DNA from: Ruminococcus sp. AM22-13
Lineage (GTDB): Bacteria; Bacillota; Clostridia; Lachnospirales; Lachnospiraceae
Assembly (NCBI RefSeq): GCF_003471165.1
Contig: NZ_QRIL01000002.1
Coordinates: 1 to 64,000 of the forward strand
Length of the DNA stretch: 64,000 nucleotides
Reading direction: 5' to 3'
Below, one piece after another: positions 1 to 7,725 of this stretch. Made by a program: the position numbers and the translations under genes. The notes under the pieces were generated by a model. It did no database searches. It was not told the DNA's origin and saw nothing but the letters and a program-made list of their open reading frames with translations. Position 1 is the stretch's first letter. Every line of letters starts with the position of its first letter.

Positions 1-27
1 ATTTGCTATTGACTTTTTATTTGCAGG

Positions 28-123
28 CTCGGTAATTGAATTGCCGAGGATTCACGCTTATTATCCTAAAAATACCTCCAAAGTAACAGATTTTTATATT
101 TAATCTGTCTGCTTTAGAGGTAT
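28..123. repeat. Two inverted repeats at the window edge
   Basis: Positions 28-48 form a short hairpin (CTCGG...CCGAG). Positions 72-83 (ATACCTCCAAAG) pair with 112-123 (CTTTAGAGGTAT), with an inner ACAGAT/ATCTGT stem, giving a long near-perfect hairpin downstream of the leftmost gene. It could be a terminator for that gene or a miniature repeat; the lack of a clear T-run leaves this open. Confidence 0.45.
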
Positions 124-164
124 CATATCATGCTATTTGCAAAGCATTGAAATCCGGAAGTTGA

Positions 165-599
165 TTAATAACCCCAATTGATTATTTCCCAACTCTTTTT
201 ATCTGCCGTTTTCACTAAATACCATTGCCAGTTGGCGTATGTATCATTAGGATTGAACCCACCATCTCCACCTTTTTCGTCTGTATCAAAGATTGATAAT
301 ACCACAATAAGTTCTTGGTTATTCTCTTTGTGATACTTCTCAATTTCTTCTGCAAATCTGTTTTCAACATCCTCGTCATAGCGAAGTTCAGCAAGTGTGC
401 AACCTTTAAAATCTTTTGCAAATTTTTTCTCTATGACATCAAACGCTTCATTGATTGAATTTTCACCATAGAGTGCAGAGTAACCAACAACACGATTAAC
501 ATTTGATACATTTCCTCTATTTCCAGTTAATACAAGGACTGTTGCCACACCTGAAATTACTAATACAGCACATATCACACTTATACTTTTCTTCTTCAT
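165..599 (-). CDS. Membrane-anchored or secreted protein of unknown function (DUF4829-like)
   Basis: The product is 144 aa. A longer frame reaches 716, but the start at 599 (MKKKSIS...) is chosen because AAAGGGATG precedes it and it opens a typical hydrophobic segment (about residues 5-25: VICAVLVISGVATVLVL). The rest is a small exported alpha/beta domain ending in WEIINWGY. The acidic helix followed by a WQWYLVK strand resembles the DUF4829 group of small exported Firmicutes proteins; that match is from memory and uncertain. It lies just downstream of a tiny membrane protein on the same strand, so the two may be co-transcribed. No catalytic motif is visible. Base composition here is more AT-rich than in the metabolic genes to the right. 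Confidence 0.6.
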   Translation of the reverse strand: MKKKSISVICAVLVISGVATVLVLTGNRGNVSNVNRVVGYSALYGENSINEAFDVIEKKFAKDFKGCTLAELRYDEDVENRFAEEIEKYHKENNQELIVVLSIFDTDEKGGDGGFNPNDTYANWQWYLVKTADKKSWEIINWGY

Positions 600-636
600 A
601 CAATCACATCCCTTTGTCAAATCCCGAGTTGTATTA

Positions 637-816
637 TCACTTATCTTTATCTTTTTTTGAAAAAATAAGACTGCCAGATATACCAAAAGATATACCCAAG
701 CATATTCCGATTCCAATTCCCGCCATGCTGTTTAATGAGTTTATAAAAACAACACTCCAGAGCATCGCTGCTATGATTCCAATGATGATACCTATAACTG
801 TCCTTTTGCTTTTCAT
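637..816 (-). CDS. Small two-helix membrane protein
   Basis: The product is 59 aa. The start at 816 (MKSKRT) is preferred over 837 because GGAGG lies 8 nt upstream of it. Two hydrophobic stretches (IIIGIIAAMLWSVVF and a glycine-rich IGIGICLGISFGISGSLIF) are followed by a charged KKDKDK tail, so it should be an integral membrane hairpin with a basic cytosolic end. No family is recognised. It is 37 bp upstream of the next gene on the same strand, which is also membrane-associated. Confidence 0.55.
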   Translation of the reverse strand: MKSKRTVIGIIIGIIAAMLWSVVFINSLNSMAGIGIGICLGISFGISGSLIFSKKDKDK

Positions 817-863
817 AAGCTTATCCTCCAACACCACATATCATTGCCCCATAACAAGGAAAT

Positions 864-1232
864 CTATTGTACATTATTTTTTAAGTTCATAAAAAAAATT
901 GCTATTTTATCCAACTTTGCTTCATTATATTCTGCAAAATCCAAATAATATTTTGGAATACTTACAGCCTGAATTTCTTTTTTATATAACCATTGTCTTG
1001 TTTTGGCTTCCGGAGCAAAAATAACTGCTTGATGTTCACTGGAAAAAATCTCATTATAAGTACATGCTGAAGGGTCTAAAACACACTTCCAATCCATATT
1101 CTCATCCTGAAAATATCGATTTAGTTGATTCAAAAATTTCTTTGCTTTTTGCATATAAATGACATTCATAATTGGATTATAATGTTCTCCCTCTATTACA
1201 GGAATTTCCCATACTAAACAACACGTTTTCAT
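864..1232 (-). CDS. Hypothetical soluble protein
   Basis: The product is 122 aa with a good ribosome site (GGGGG about 8 nt before ATG). It begins MKTCCLVWEIP and has the features of a compact cytosolic alpha/beta protein, without signal peptide or membrane helix. I do not recognise a family and see no nucleotide-binding or metal motif. The two adjacent N-terminal cysteines and the later CVLDPSACTYNE stretch are the only conspicuous residues. It sits between a methyltransferase gene and the small membrane proteins, all on the minus strand; no functional link is evident. Confidence 0.5.
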   Translation of the reverse strand: MKTCCLVWEIPVIEGEHYNPIMNVIYMQKAKKFLNQLNRYFQDENMDWKCVLDPSACTYNEIFSSEHQAVIFAPEAKTRQWLYKKEIQAVSIPKYYLDFAEYNEAKLDKIAIFFMNLKNNVQ

Positions 1233-1300
1233 TTATAGATCCCCCTTTACAAAATGCATAACTCCTCAATTTCCTAATCAATAAAACTTGAAGTTGTTTA

Positions 1301-2029
1301 TTAAACCTTTTTAACCTTAACCAACAACATCATAGGTCTACGCATTTCATTACACATTCCCGGCATACCCATCATATCTGCCGGAGGCATTGCTTCCTCA
1401 ATAGCCTCAATTTGAAAACCACATTTTATAAGTGGATTCAATATCTGCGTTAATGTGTGGTGCTGTTTAATTACTCGTTGACCAAGAAAATTGGTTTCTC
1501 TTTCGCCTGTGTAATAGTAATTGTCGATTGGCCAATATTTAGGTTTCCCATTTTCATCATAAATCCAATCTTCATTAACACCTGCGGTGAAAGTCGGATG
1601 TTCAATATTGAATAGGAAATACCCACCTACTTTTAATGTGCAATACACCTTTTGATAAACATTAGCTAAATTTTCGATATAGTGCAGTACCAGGTTAGAA
1701 ACAACTAGGTCATAAGTATTTTCAGGATAAATGTATTCTTCAACACCGCAAACTTTATACTTGATTTTGTCATCAGAGTTATCAGCTACTGCTTTTGCAA
1801 TCATTTTTTGACTACTATCAATACCAAGAATTTCAGTAGCTCCCATTTGTGCGGCATATTTGCAATGCCAACCGTAACCACATCCTAAATCCAAAACTTT
1901 TTTTTCCTGTAATTTAGGGAATAACGGTTGCAACTGATGCCACTCTCCAGCAGCTTTCAGACCATCTTTGCTTCTTCCCATTTCCGCATATGCGGCAAAA
2001 AATTCACTATTATCGTAAATATTTCTCAT
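1301..2029 (-). CDS. Class I SAM-dependent methyltransferase
   Basis: The product is 242 aa. Motif I is clear (VLDLGCGYGWH, about residues 45-55), followed by the acidic SAM-ribose residue in LGIDSSQKM and a motif IV-like YDLVVSNLVLHYI. This is the UbiE/Methyltransf_11 fold. The C-terminal part (LNPLIKCGF) resembles small-molecule methyltransferases. GGAGG lies 9 nt before ATG. The substrate cannot be told from the sequence. The gene is alone between hcp's terminator and the unknown genes to the left. Confidence 0.85.
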   Translation of the reverse strand: MRNIYDNSEFFAAYAEMGRSKDGLKAAGEWHQLQPLFPKLQEKKVLDLGCGYGWHCKYAAQMGATEILGIDSSQKMIAKAVADNSDDKIKYKVCGVEEYIYPENTYDLVVSNLVLHYIENLANVYQKVYCTLKVGGYFLFNIEHPTFTAGVNEDWIYDENGKPKYWPIDNYYYTGERETNFLGQRVIKQHHTLTQILNPLIKCGFQIEAIEEAMPPADMMGMPGMCNEMRRPMMLLVKVKKV

Positions 2030-2137
2030 TGATAATTACCTCCACAACTCCCGATTTGTCACTCACATAATAACATATATCCCCTTTAATTACACTTTCC
2101 GCCTTACTTTTTTCTGCAAAATCTTTGATAGATAATC

Positions 2138-2190
2138 GAAAAGCTGCCCTTCCAAAGGAAAGACAGCTCACAATGTGCGATCTCGCACTT
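2138..2190 (-). terminator. Terminator of hcp, with adjacent short palindrome
   Basis: On the minus strand AGCTGTC...GGCAGCTTTT forms a stem followed by T residues (2138-2170), about 70 bp past the hcp stop. A second small palindrome GTGCGATCTCGCAC lies at 2175-2188. Confidence 0.65.
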
Positions 2191-2237
2191 AATGTTCAAT
2201 TTTGTAGTAATAGAAGTATATCTTCTTTTAAAATTGT

Positions 2238-3830
2238 TTATCCAAGGATTGTTTTCAGGTCTTCTTCCGGAGTTGTTACCGGAGCGATGTTGTAGTTTTC
2301 TGCCAGATAGTTTAAGACATTTGGTGAAATGAATGCCGGCAGGGTCGGACCTAAGCGGATGTCTTTGATTCCTAAATGTAACAGTGTGAGAAGGATGCAG
2401 ACTGCTTTCTGCTCATACCAGGAGAGGATCATGCTCAGTGGCAGTTCATTTACACTGCAGTTAAATGCTTCTGCAAGTGCTACGGCTACTTTGATTGCAC
2501 TGTAGGCATCGTTGCACTGTCCCATGTCCATGATTCTCGGGAGTCCGCCGATGGTTCCGAGGTCAAGGTCGTTGAAGCGGTATTTTCCGCAGGCGAGGGT
2601 TAAGATAATGGTGTCATCCGGGGTCTGCTTTACGAAATCAGTGTAGTAGTTTCTACCTTTACGTACGCCATCACATCCACCTACCAGGAAAAAGTGTCTG
2701 ATGGCTCCTGATTTGACTGCTTCGATTACTTTATCGGCTACTCCCAGTACTGTTCCATGGGCAAATCCTGTCGTAACCTCTGTTCCTCCGTTGATTCCTG
2801 TGAACTGGGTATCTTCTGCATAGCCGCCCAGTTCCAGAGCTTTCTCGATTACCGGTGTAAAGTCTTTTTCGTCGTCAATATGGGTTGCATCTGGGAAGGA
2901 TACCATTTCTGTGGTAAATACTCTGTCTTTATAACTGGCTTTTGGCGGCATGAGGCAGTTGGTCGTATATAGAATCGGTGCAGGAATGTGGTCAAATTCT
3001 TTTTGCTGGTTCTGCCATGCGGTTCCGAAGTTTCCTTTCAGGTGAGAGAATTTTTTCAATTCCGGATAAGCGTGTGCCGGAAGCATTTCTCCATGTGTGT
3101 AAATGTTGATTCCTTTTCCTTCTGTCTGCTGAAGGAGAAGTTTGAGGTCGTAGAGATCGTGTCCTGTCACTACGATGAACGGGCCTTTTTCTACTTTCAG
3201 AGGTACGGTTACCGGTGTCGGTGTACCAAAGGTTTCAGTGTTTGCTTTATCAAGGAGCGCCATGCAGCTTAAATTTACTTTTCCTACTTCCATCACTACC
3301 GGGAGAAGTTCTTCCATTCCCCAGTCTTCTGCCAATGTGAATAATGCTTTATAGAAGAAGTTATTGACTTCCTGATCTTTATAGCCAAGAACCATTGCAT
3401 GATATGCATAAGCGGCCATTCCTCTGATACCGAAAAGAATCAGGGATTTCAGTGAGCGGATGTCTTCGTCAGCTTCCCACATACGTTTCATATCATAGTT
3501 ATCGGTATTTCCACATCTGGATGCACACGCTGCACAGCCTGGTACGATTTTGCTCTTTTCTGTATTTACTTTGTCTATCATTTCTTTGATGGAATCATCA
3601 TCAAATGCTACGTTGGTCACTGTAGTGAAGAGTCCTTCTATGATGATTCTGTCTGTTGTTTCTTTTCTTTCATTATTTGCACAGGCGCGGGCAAGTCCGA
3701 TCAGTGCTCCCGTCAGCTCGTCCTGAAGTCCTGCTGTATCTGCGGTTTTTCCGCATACTCCTGCTTTTCCTGTACATCCGCTGCATCCCGCAGTCTGTTC
3801 ACACTGAAAACAAAACATCTGTCTATCCAT
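2238..3830 (-). CDS. hcp: Hybrid-cluster protein (hydroxylamine/NO reductase Hcp)
   Basis: The product is 530 aa, the usual length for the anaerobic class of Hcp. The N-terminus carries the cysteine cluster CFQCEQTAGCSGC and CGKTADT that binds the cubane cluster. Further conserved segments that ligate the hybrid Fe-S-O cluster are GHDLYDL, TNCLMPP, GGCDG and the PLSMILSWYEQKAV region. Hcp proteins reduce hydroxylamine and nitric oxide and take part in nitrosative-stress defence and S-nitrosylation in anaerobes. The gene lies downstream of a ferredoxin-type gene (4035-4820) that probably supplies electrons, though the 204-bp gap allows a separate promoter. GGAG precedes the start. The function is secure at family level. 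Confidence 0.95.
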   Translation of the reverse strand: MDRQMFCFQCEQTAGCSGCTGKAGVCGKTADTAGLQDELTGALIGLARACANNERKETTDRIIIEGLFTTVTNVAFDDDSIKEMIDKVNTEKSKIVPGCAACASRCGNTDNYDMKRMWEADEDIRSLKSLILFGIRGMAAYAYHAMVLGYKDQEVNNFFYKALFTLAEDWGMEELLPVVMEVGKVNLSCMALLDKANTETFGTPTPVTVPLKVEKGPFIVVTGHDLYDLKLLLQQTEGKGINIYTHGEMLPAHAYPELKKFSHLKGNFGTAWQNQQKEFDHIPAPILYTTNCLMPPKASYKDRVFTTEMVSFPDATHIDDEKDFTPVIEKALELGGYAEDTQFTGINGGTEVTTGFAHGTVLGVADKVIEAVKSGAIRHFFLVGGCDGVRKGRNYYTDFVKQTPDDTIILTLACGKYRFNDLDLGTIGGLPRIMDMGQCNDAYSAIKVAVALAEAFNCSVNELPLSMILSWYEQKAVCILLTLLHLGIKDIRLGPTLPAFISPNVLNYLAENYNIAPVTTPEEDLKTILG

Positions 3831-4034
3831 TTTTTTATCTCCTCTATATTATATAATTCTTGGTAATAGTTACACTTATTAAATGCTTTCCGAAAAAAGT
3901 CCAATATGCTAAAGCTTTTTATCTATACACTTATATTTACGTACCGTTACTTTGAAAACAATGTATGAATTCTGATTTACTCAAAATATGACACTTTTTA
4001 TAACAGATATTACATTACTATTCTCTGCAGTTTC

Positions 4035-4820
4035 TTACATATTATCCACAATCTGTCCATCTGTTGAGATGATTTTCACCTGCCATGGAATGAACTTTCC
4101 ACTATTTCTCAAAGCTGTCTCTGCTGCTCTGGCGAGTCCGCCGCAGCATGGAACTTCCATCCTGACAATAGTCACGCTCTTAATGTTATTCTGGCGGATA
4201 ATCTCTGTCAGTTTCTCGCTGTAATCGCCTTCATCAAGTTTCGGACATCCAATCAGCGTAATTTTTCCTCTGATAAATTCCTGATGGAAATTTGCATAAG
4301 CATATGCGGTACAGTCTGCCGCAATCAGAAGATGCGCTCCGTCAAAGTATGGCGCATTTACAGGCACCAGTTTGATCTGCACAGGCCATTGTCTTAATTC
4401 AGATTCTGATGATATATTTACCTGCACATGATTTCTATCTTCTTTTGGATTCTGTGAAGTTCTGAGAATTTTTCTCGCCATACTTCCCGGACATCCTGTG
4501 AAAACTTTTTTCACTCCCTGAGTTCCTTCTATGCTATTTGTGTTTATATTAGTATTTGCAGTTACATTAGCTTTTTCTGAATTCGCCTTCATATTTGCTT
4601 CCACCGCCGCCTCATCAAACGCGGCTGCTTCTCTTTCGATAAAAGAGATTGCATTTGTCGGACATACCGGCAGGCAGTTCCCCAGCCCATCGCAGTAGTC
4701 GTCTCTTAACAATTTTGCTTTGCCATCTACAATACCGATTGCCCCTTCCTGACAGGCATTGGCACACAATCCACATCCGTTACAGAGTTCTTCATCAATG
4801 TGTATGATTTTTCGAATCAT
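4035..4820 (-). CDS. Hcp-associated 4Fe-4S ferredoxin-type protein
   Basis: The product is 261 aa. The N-terminal domain is a two-cluster ferredoxin fold (CNGCGLCANAC and then CDGLGNCLPVCP, where one CxxC is altered to CDGLGNC). A linker rich in N, A and T (about residues 75-100, NVTANTNINTNS) leads to a C-terminal domain with CPGS, IAADCTAYAY, GCPKLD and CCGG cysteine motifs. This architecture is found beside hcp in many Clostridia and is taken to be the reductase or electron donor for Hcp. GGAGG lies upstream of ATG. The altered second cysteine motif and the low-complexity linker are the unusual points. Confidence 0.85.
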   Translation of the reverse strand: MIRKIIHIDEELCNGCGLCANACQEGAIGIVDGKAKLLRDDYCDGLGNCLPVCPTNAISFIEREAAAFDEAAVEANMKANSEKANVTANTNINTNSIEGTQGVKKVFTGCPGSMARKILRTSQNPKEDRNHVQVNISSESELRQWPVQIKLVPVNAPYFDGAHLLIAADCTAYAYANFHQEFIRGKITLIGCPKLDEGDYSEKLTEIIRQNNIKSVTIVRMEVPCCGGLARAAETALRNSGKFIPWQVKIISTDGQIVDNM

Positions 4821-4913
4821 ATTTTCCTCCTGAAAATTCTTTAAAAGTTATATGTGAATGTTTGTTTTTTCTTGATTACAGGTCAGAGTATATCTGATAT
4901 CTCCAATTAAGTA

Positions 4914-4929
4914 TGTTGTAAAAACAACA
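4914..4929. promoter_or_regulatory. TGTTGT-AAAA-ACAACA palindrome upstream of the ferredoxin gene
   Basis: A perfect 6-bp inverted repeat with a 4-nt centre lies about 95 bp upstream of the ferredoxin start. Its position suggests an operator for the hcp/ferredoxin system (for example a CRP/FNR-family nitrosative-stress regulator), but no regulator gene is adjacent, so this is inference. Confidence 0.35.
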
Positions 4930-4943
4930 AATTTATATTTTCT

Positions 4944-5014
4944 ATAAAAAAAGTCTCAGAACCTTTATTTTCCTCAGGGAATTCCCCCGAAACTTAATAA
5001 AAGTCCTGAGATTT
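4944..5014 (-). terminator. Rho-independent terminator after the broken gene
   Basis: On the minus strand CTCAGGACTTTTATT pairs with AATAAAGGTTCTGAG around an inner GGGGGAATTCCC hairpin, followed by seven T residues. It directly follows the ancestral stop codon of the pseudogene at 5020, which supports reading that gene to 5020. Confidence 0.8.
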
Positions 5015-5019
5015 ATATT

Positions 5020-5837
5020 TTAGAAGAGATCTTTCAGTTTCTGCACGAAGCTCTTATTCTCTTCCACTGTTTCTTCCTCATCATCGTCATCATCTATAGA
5101 GATTGCTTCTGTTTTCATAGCAAACTGTACAAGTCCGATATCAGTATTTTCATCAGACGCAAAGGATATCGGTGTGAAGTCTTTGCCTGCGATCTTATCT
5201 GTTGCATCATCAATTGCATCATCTATCTATGTATTAATATCTTTTGTTTTATCTGTGAATAAAGAAGCTGTCTGTCAGATCCTACGTTTGCCTGCGTTGC
5301 CCCATCCGCCTGAATATTACTGCATTTTTTTGTATCCAGAGTTACTGTTCCCTGAATCAGATAGTTATCAAAGAATTCATCATCAGAATCCTTATTATCT
5401 TTTACAGACAGACTAATCTTAAGCTTCCCGTCTTTTCCGGCTAATTCATCCGCAGATATCTTCTGTCCATCCAGTTCATAGGTAATTTCAATATTCCATG
5501 GTATCTTTGTTCCGTTCAGATTGTCCTGATAATAGAGCTTTCCTGCTGGTGCTTCTACCTGAACTTTATCCCCTGAAAGTGTGATCGTGTCATCACTTGA
5601 CAGATTTTTTACCGATGCATAATTTCCATAATCTGTGATCTCTGTTTTTTCTGTCAAATTATATTCATTTACAACATAAACGCCGGATACGCTTCCGTCC
5701 ATATTCAGATTTACGTATACATTTTCATCTTTCCGGTTATCGACCGCCATAACAGATGCAGTGCCGGCATTTGCCACCATTGCTGCACAAAGAAATGCCG
5801 CGCCTGTCTTTTTAATGATTTTTTTATTCTGATTCAT
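5020..5837 (-). pseudogene. Secreted-protein gene with internal deletion and frameshift
   Basis: The open part (5223-5837) encodes 204 aa: a signal peptide (AAFLCAAMVANAGTASVMAV) and a domain with NVYVNLNMDGSVSGVYVVNE, CSNIQADGATQANVGSD. I recognise this as the N-terminus of a much longer Lachnospiraceae exported protein. After GSDRQ the frame runs into QIKQKILIHR and stops. In another frame, downstream DNA encodes LFTDKTKDINT, a TAG, then IDDAIDDATDKIAGKDF, a TPISFASDEN segment and an acidic tail ending KSFVQKLKDLF at 5020. That is the family's C-terminus. The middle is therefore deleted, with a frameshift and an added stop. The ATG lies 3 bp from a 164-bp repeat and has no ribosome site, so expression is also doubtful. 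Confidence 0.8.
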
Positions 5838-5840
5838 ATA

Positions 5841-6004
5841 GTCAATCGGATATTCGCAATCCGCTTTCGTTACTTGCTCATAACCAAATAACTGCTTCGC
5901 AGTTTATCAGAAGGGGCTTGTACCCCTTCTGATACAAGCAAGTCCCCACCCACTGCTTATTGCTCTTCGCAATTGAAGCAGGGGACTTACTTGATTTGGT
6001 TAAA
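5841..6004. repeat. 164-bp structured intergenic repeat, copy 1
   Basis: This stretch recurs at 57807-57970 with one mismatch seen (T for C in GCTTTCGTTAC). It is built of nested inverted repeats: CGGAT...ATCCG; an outer TAACCAAAT...ATTTGGTTA; ACTGCTTCGCAGT; a perfect 12-bp stem TATCAGAAGGGG/CCCCTTCTGATA; and CAAGCAAGTCCCC.../...GGGGACTTACTTG enclosing ATTGCTCTTCGCAAT. It has no coding potential. It could be a non-autonomous mobile element or a structured RNA. Confidence 0.85.
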
Positions 6005-6148
6005 TTGCTCCCTTTCTCTCAGAATTCTCTAAGTATGGTCTTTCTGCTTTCAGACAGAAATTTTGCCGCAGAAGTTATGGCTCAGGCTATCCAGAATGCC
6101 ATCCATACCTCTCAGATTCCAGATGAAGAATTTCTTAAATTTGTATAG
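6005..6148 (+). pseudogene. Possible coding remnant between the repeat and dinB
   Basis: The plus-strand frame here ends RNFAAEVMAQAIQNAIHTSQ and then PDEEFLKFV before a stop at 6148. This has the amphipathic character of a real protein C-terminus. It has no upstream start or ribosome site, because the repeat element occupies that position. It may be the tail of a gene cut when the repeat or deletion arose, or simply chance; I recognise no family. Confidence 0.25.
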
Positions 6149-6159
6149 CAATCCGCTAT

Positions 6160-6195
6160 AAAAGCGCAGAGATGATACTTTTTCTCTGCGCTTTT
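6160..6195 (-). terminator. Terminator of dinB
   Basis: AAAGCGCAGAGA and TCTCTGCGCTTTT form a strong stem that overlaps the last bases of dinB, with a T-rich end on the minus strand. Confidence 0.8.
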
Positions 6196-7441
6196 ATTCT
6201 TCCTGTCTGTCTTCATTTTTCATCTGTGCCCTGGCTTTCCTGCCAATCCGGGCATTGCTGTTCATAATACTGGCGCGGGTAATCTTGTCGTTGCCGAATT
6301 TCATACGGATTTCATCCATAGCTACATCCAGCTTTCTGCGGCGTTCCTTACTTTCTGTATCTTCGAACAGAGACATCTGCTCATAAGAACCGTCTGTAAG
6401 ACCGGTCAGTGCCACACCTATGAGACGCAGTGGCTGTCCCCTCCAGAACTCTGCGAAAAGTCTGGTAGCATTTTCATAGATTTCATCTGTGAGATCTGTG
6501 GCATTTTCCAGCTTTGTCTGATGAGAACGGTTTCTGAAATCCAGAGTACGGAAAGTAACGGAAATACATCTGCATTTTTTCCCTTTTCTGCGCATTCTGG
6601 TTGCCAGAACGTCACACTGCTCCAGCAGAATCGGTAGCACCTGCTCTGTAGAAGTAATATCATCATTAAAAGTCGTCTCCACACTGAAGCCCTTCGCCTC
6701 ATCAGGTACTGCTTTTACGGTCGAATCATCAATACCTCTGGCATACTTCCAGAGCTGATGTCCCGGCTTTTCTCCAAGCCATAGCTGCACATTTGCTTCC
6801 CGTTCCTTTGCCAGATCTCCGATAGTACGGATTCCCTGATTCAGAAGCTTCTGCTCGGAAGCTTTTCCCAGAAACAGCAGGTTACGAACAGGAAGCGGCC
6901 ACATTTTCTCCGGGATTTCATCCGGGAACAGCGTGTGTACTCTATCCGGCTTCTGGAAATCCGAGGCCATCTTTGCCAGCAGCTTGTTGGTAGAAATCCC
7001 CACATTTACTGTAAATCCCAGTTCTCTGTGAATTTTATCCTTCAGCTCATGAGCAGTAGCCACAGGATCAGGATAAATCAGCGAAGTACCCGTCATATCC
7101 AGAAACACTTCATCAATAGAGAACGATTCCATCACAGGTGCAAAAGAAGCACAGATTGCTTTAAATGCCCGGGAACATTTATCGTATAATTCAAAATCAC
7201 TGGGAACGATCACCAGATTTGGACATTTCCGAAGAGCCATGGCTACGGGCTCGCCGGTTTGGATCCCGTATTTTTTGGCAGGAATGGATTTGGCAACCAC
7301 AATACCTGTCCGTTTCTTTGGATCTCCTCCCACACAGGAGGGAATCTCCCTAAGATCCGGCAACCCCTGGCTCACCCTTCTGGCTGATTCCCAGGAAAGA
7401 AATGCACTGTTTACATCAATATGAAAAATTAATCGTTCCAT
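6194..7441 (-). CDS. dinB: DNA polymerase IV (Y-family)
   Basis: The product is 415 aa and matches the UmuC/DinB family in length. It starts with the metal-binding FHIDVNSAF motif, has the second catalytic motif SIDEVFLDMTG near residue 105, thumb helix-hairpin-helix residues (LLFLGKASEQKLLNQGI) and a little-finger domain (KGKKCRCISVTFRTL). It performs error-prone translesion synthesis. No beta-clamp motif was pinned down. It is monocistronic: its terminator overlaps the stop codon and the fucose kinase operon ends 284 bp upstream. Confidence 0.95.
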   Translation of the reverse strand: MERLIFHIDVNSAFLSWESARRVSQGLPDLREIPSCVGGDPKKRTGIVVAKSIPAKKYGIQTGEPVAMALRKCPNLVIVPSDFELYDKCSRAFKAICASFAPVMESFSIDEVFLDMTGTSLIYPDPVATAHELKDKIHRELGFTVNVGISTNKLLAKMASDFQKPDRVHTLFPDEIPEKMWPLPVRNLLFLGKASEQKLLNQGIRTIGDLAKEREANVQLWLGEKPGHQLWKYARGIDDSTVKAVPDEAKGFSVETTFNDDITSTEQVLPILLEQCDVLATRMRRKGKKCRCISVTFRTLDFRNRSHQTKLENATDLTDEIYENATRLFAEFWRGQPLRLIGVALTGLTDGSYEQMSLFEDTESKERRRKLDVAMDEIRMKFGNDKITRASIMNSNARIGRKARAQMKNEDRQEE

Positions 7442-7565
7442 ATACTTCTCACCGTTCTTATTATTTTAATCTTCTATAGCAATTCACTATGCTGAGATTA
7501 TATCACAAATTTTCTTTTCTTTCATTATCCTTTAAAATATTCATAAATTTCCATACTATCATGAC

Positions 7566-7592
7566 GTTACTGTTCACTCCGTTCACAGCAAC
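7566..7592. repeat. GTTACTG/CAGTAAC palindromic repeat, degenerate copy
   Basis: GTTACTGTTCACTCCGTTC is followed by ACAGCAAC. This copy has diverged in its right arm. Better copies lie at 21754-21840, 49192-49223 and 59901-59927, all intergenic. Confidence 0.6.
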
Positions 7593-7650
7593 AATGTATA
7601 TCCCTTTTTCTTACTTATAGCAGTCCTCGTAAATAATATTATTTTTTTAA

Positions 7651-7687
7651 CAAAAAAGAATCCTGAAAATCCCAGGATTCTTTTTCT
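7651..7687. terminator. Terminator of the fucose uptake operon
   Basis: AAAAAAGAATCCTG and CAGGATTCTTTTT form a stem with A-run and T-run on opposite sides. It ends the kinase transcript about 40 bp after its stop. Confidence 0.85.
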
Positions 7688-7725
7688 ACTGCAGTTCTTT
7701 TTTAATAATATATCTGAAGCAGTTT

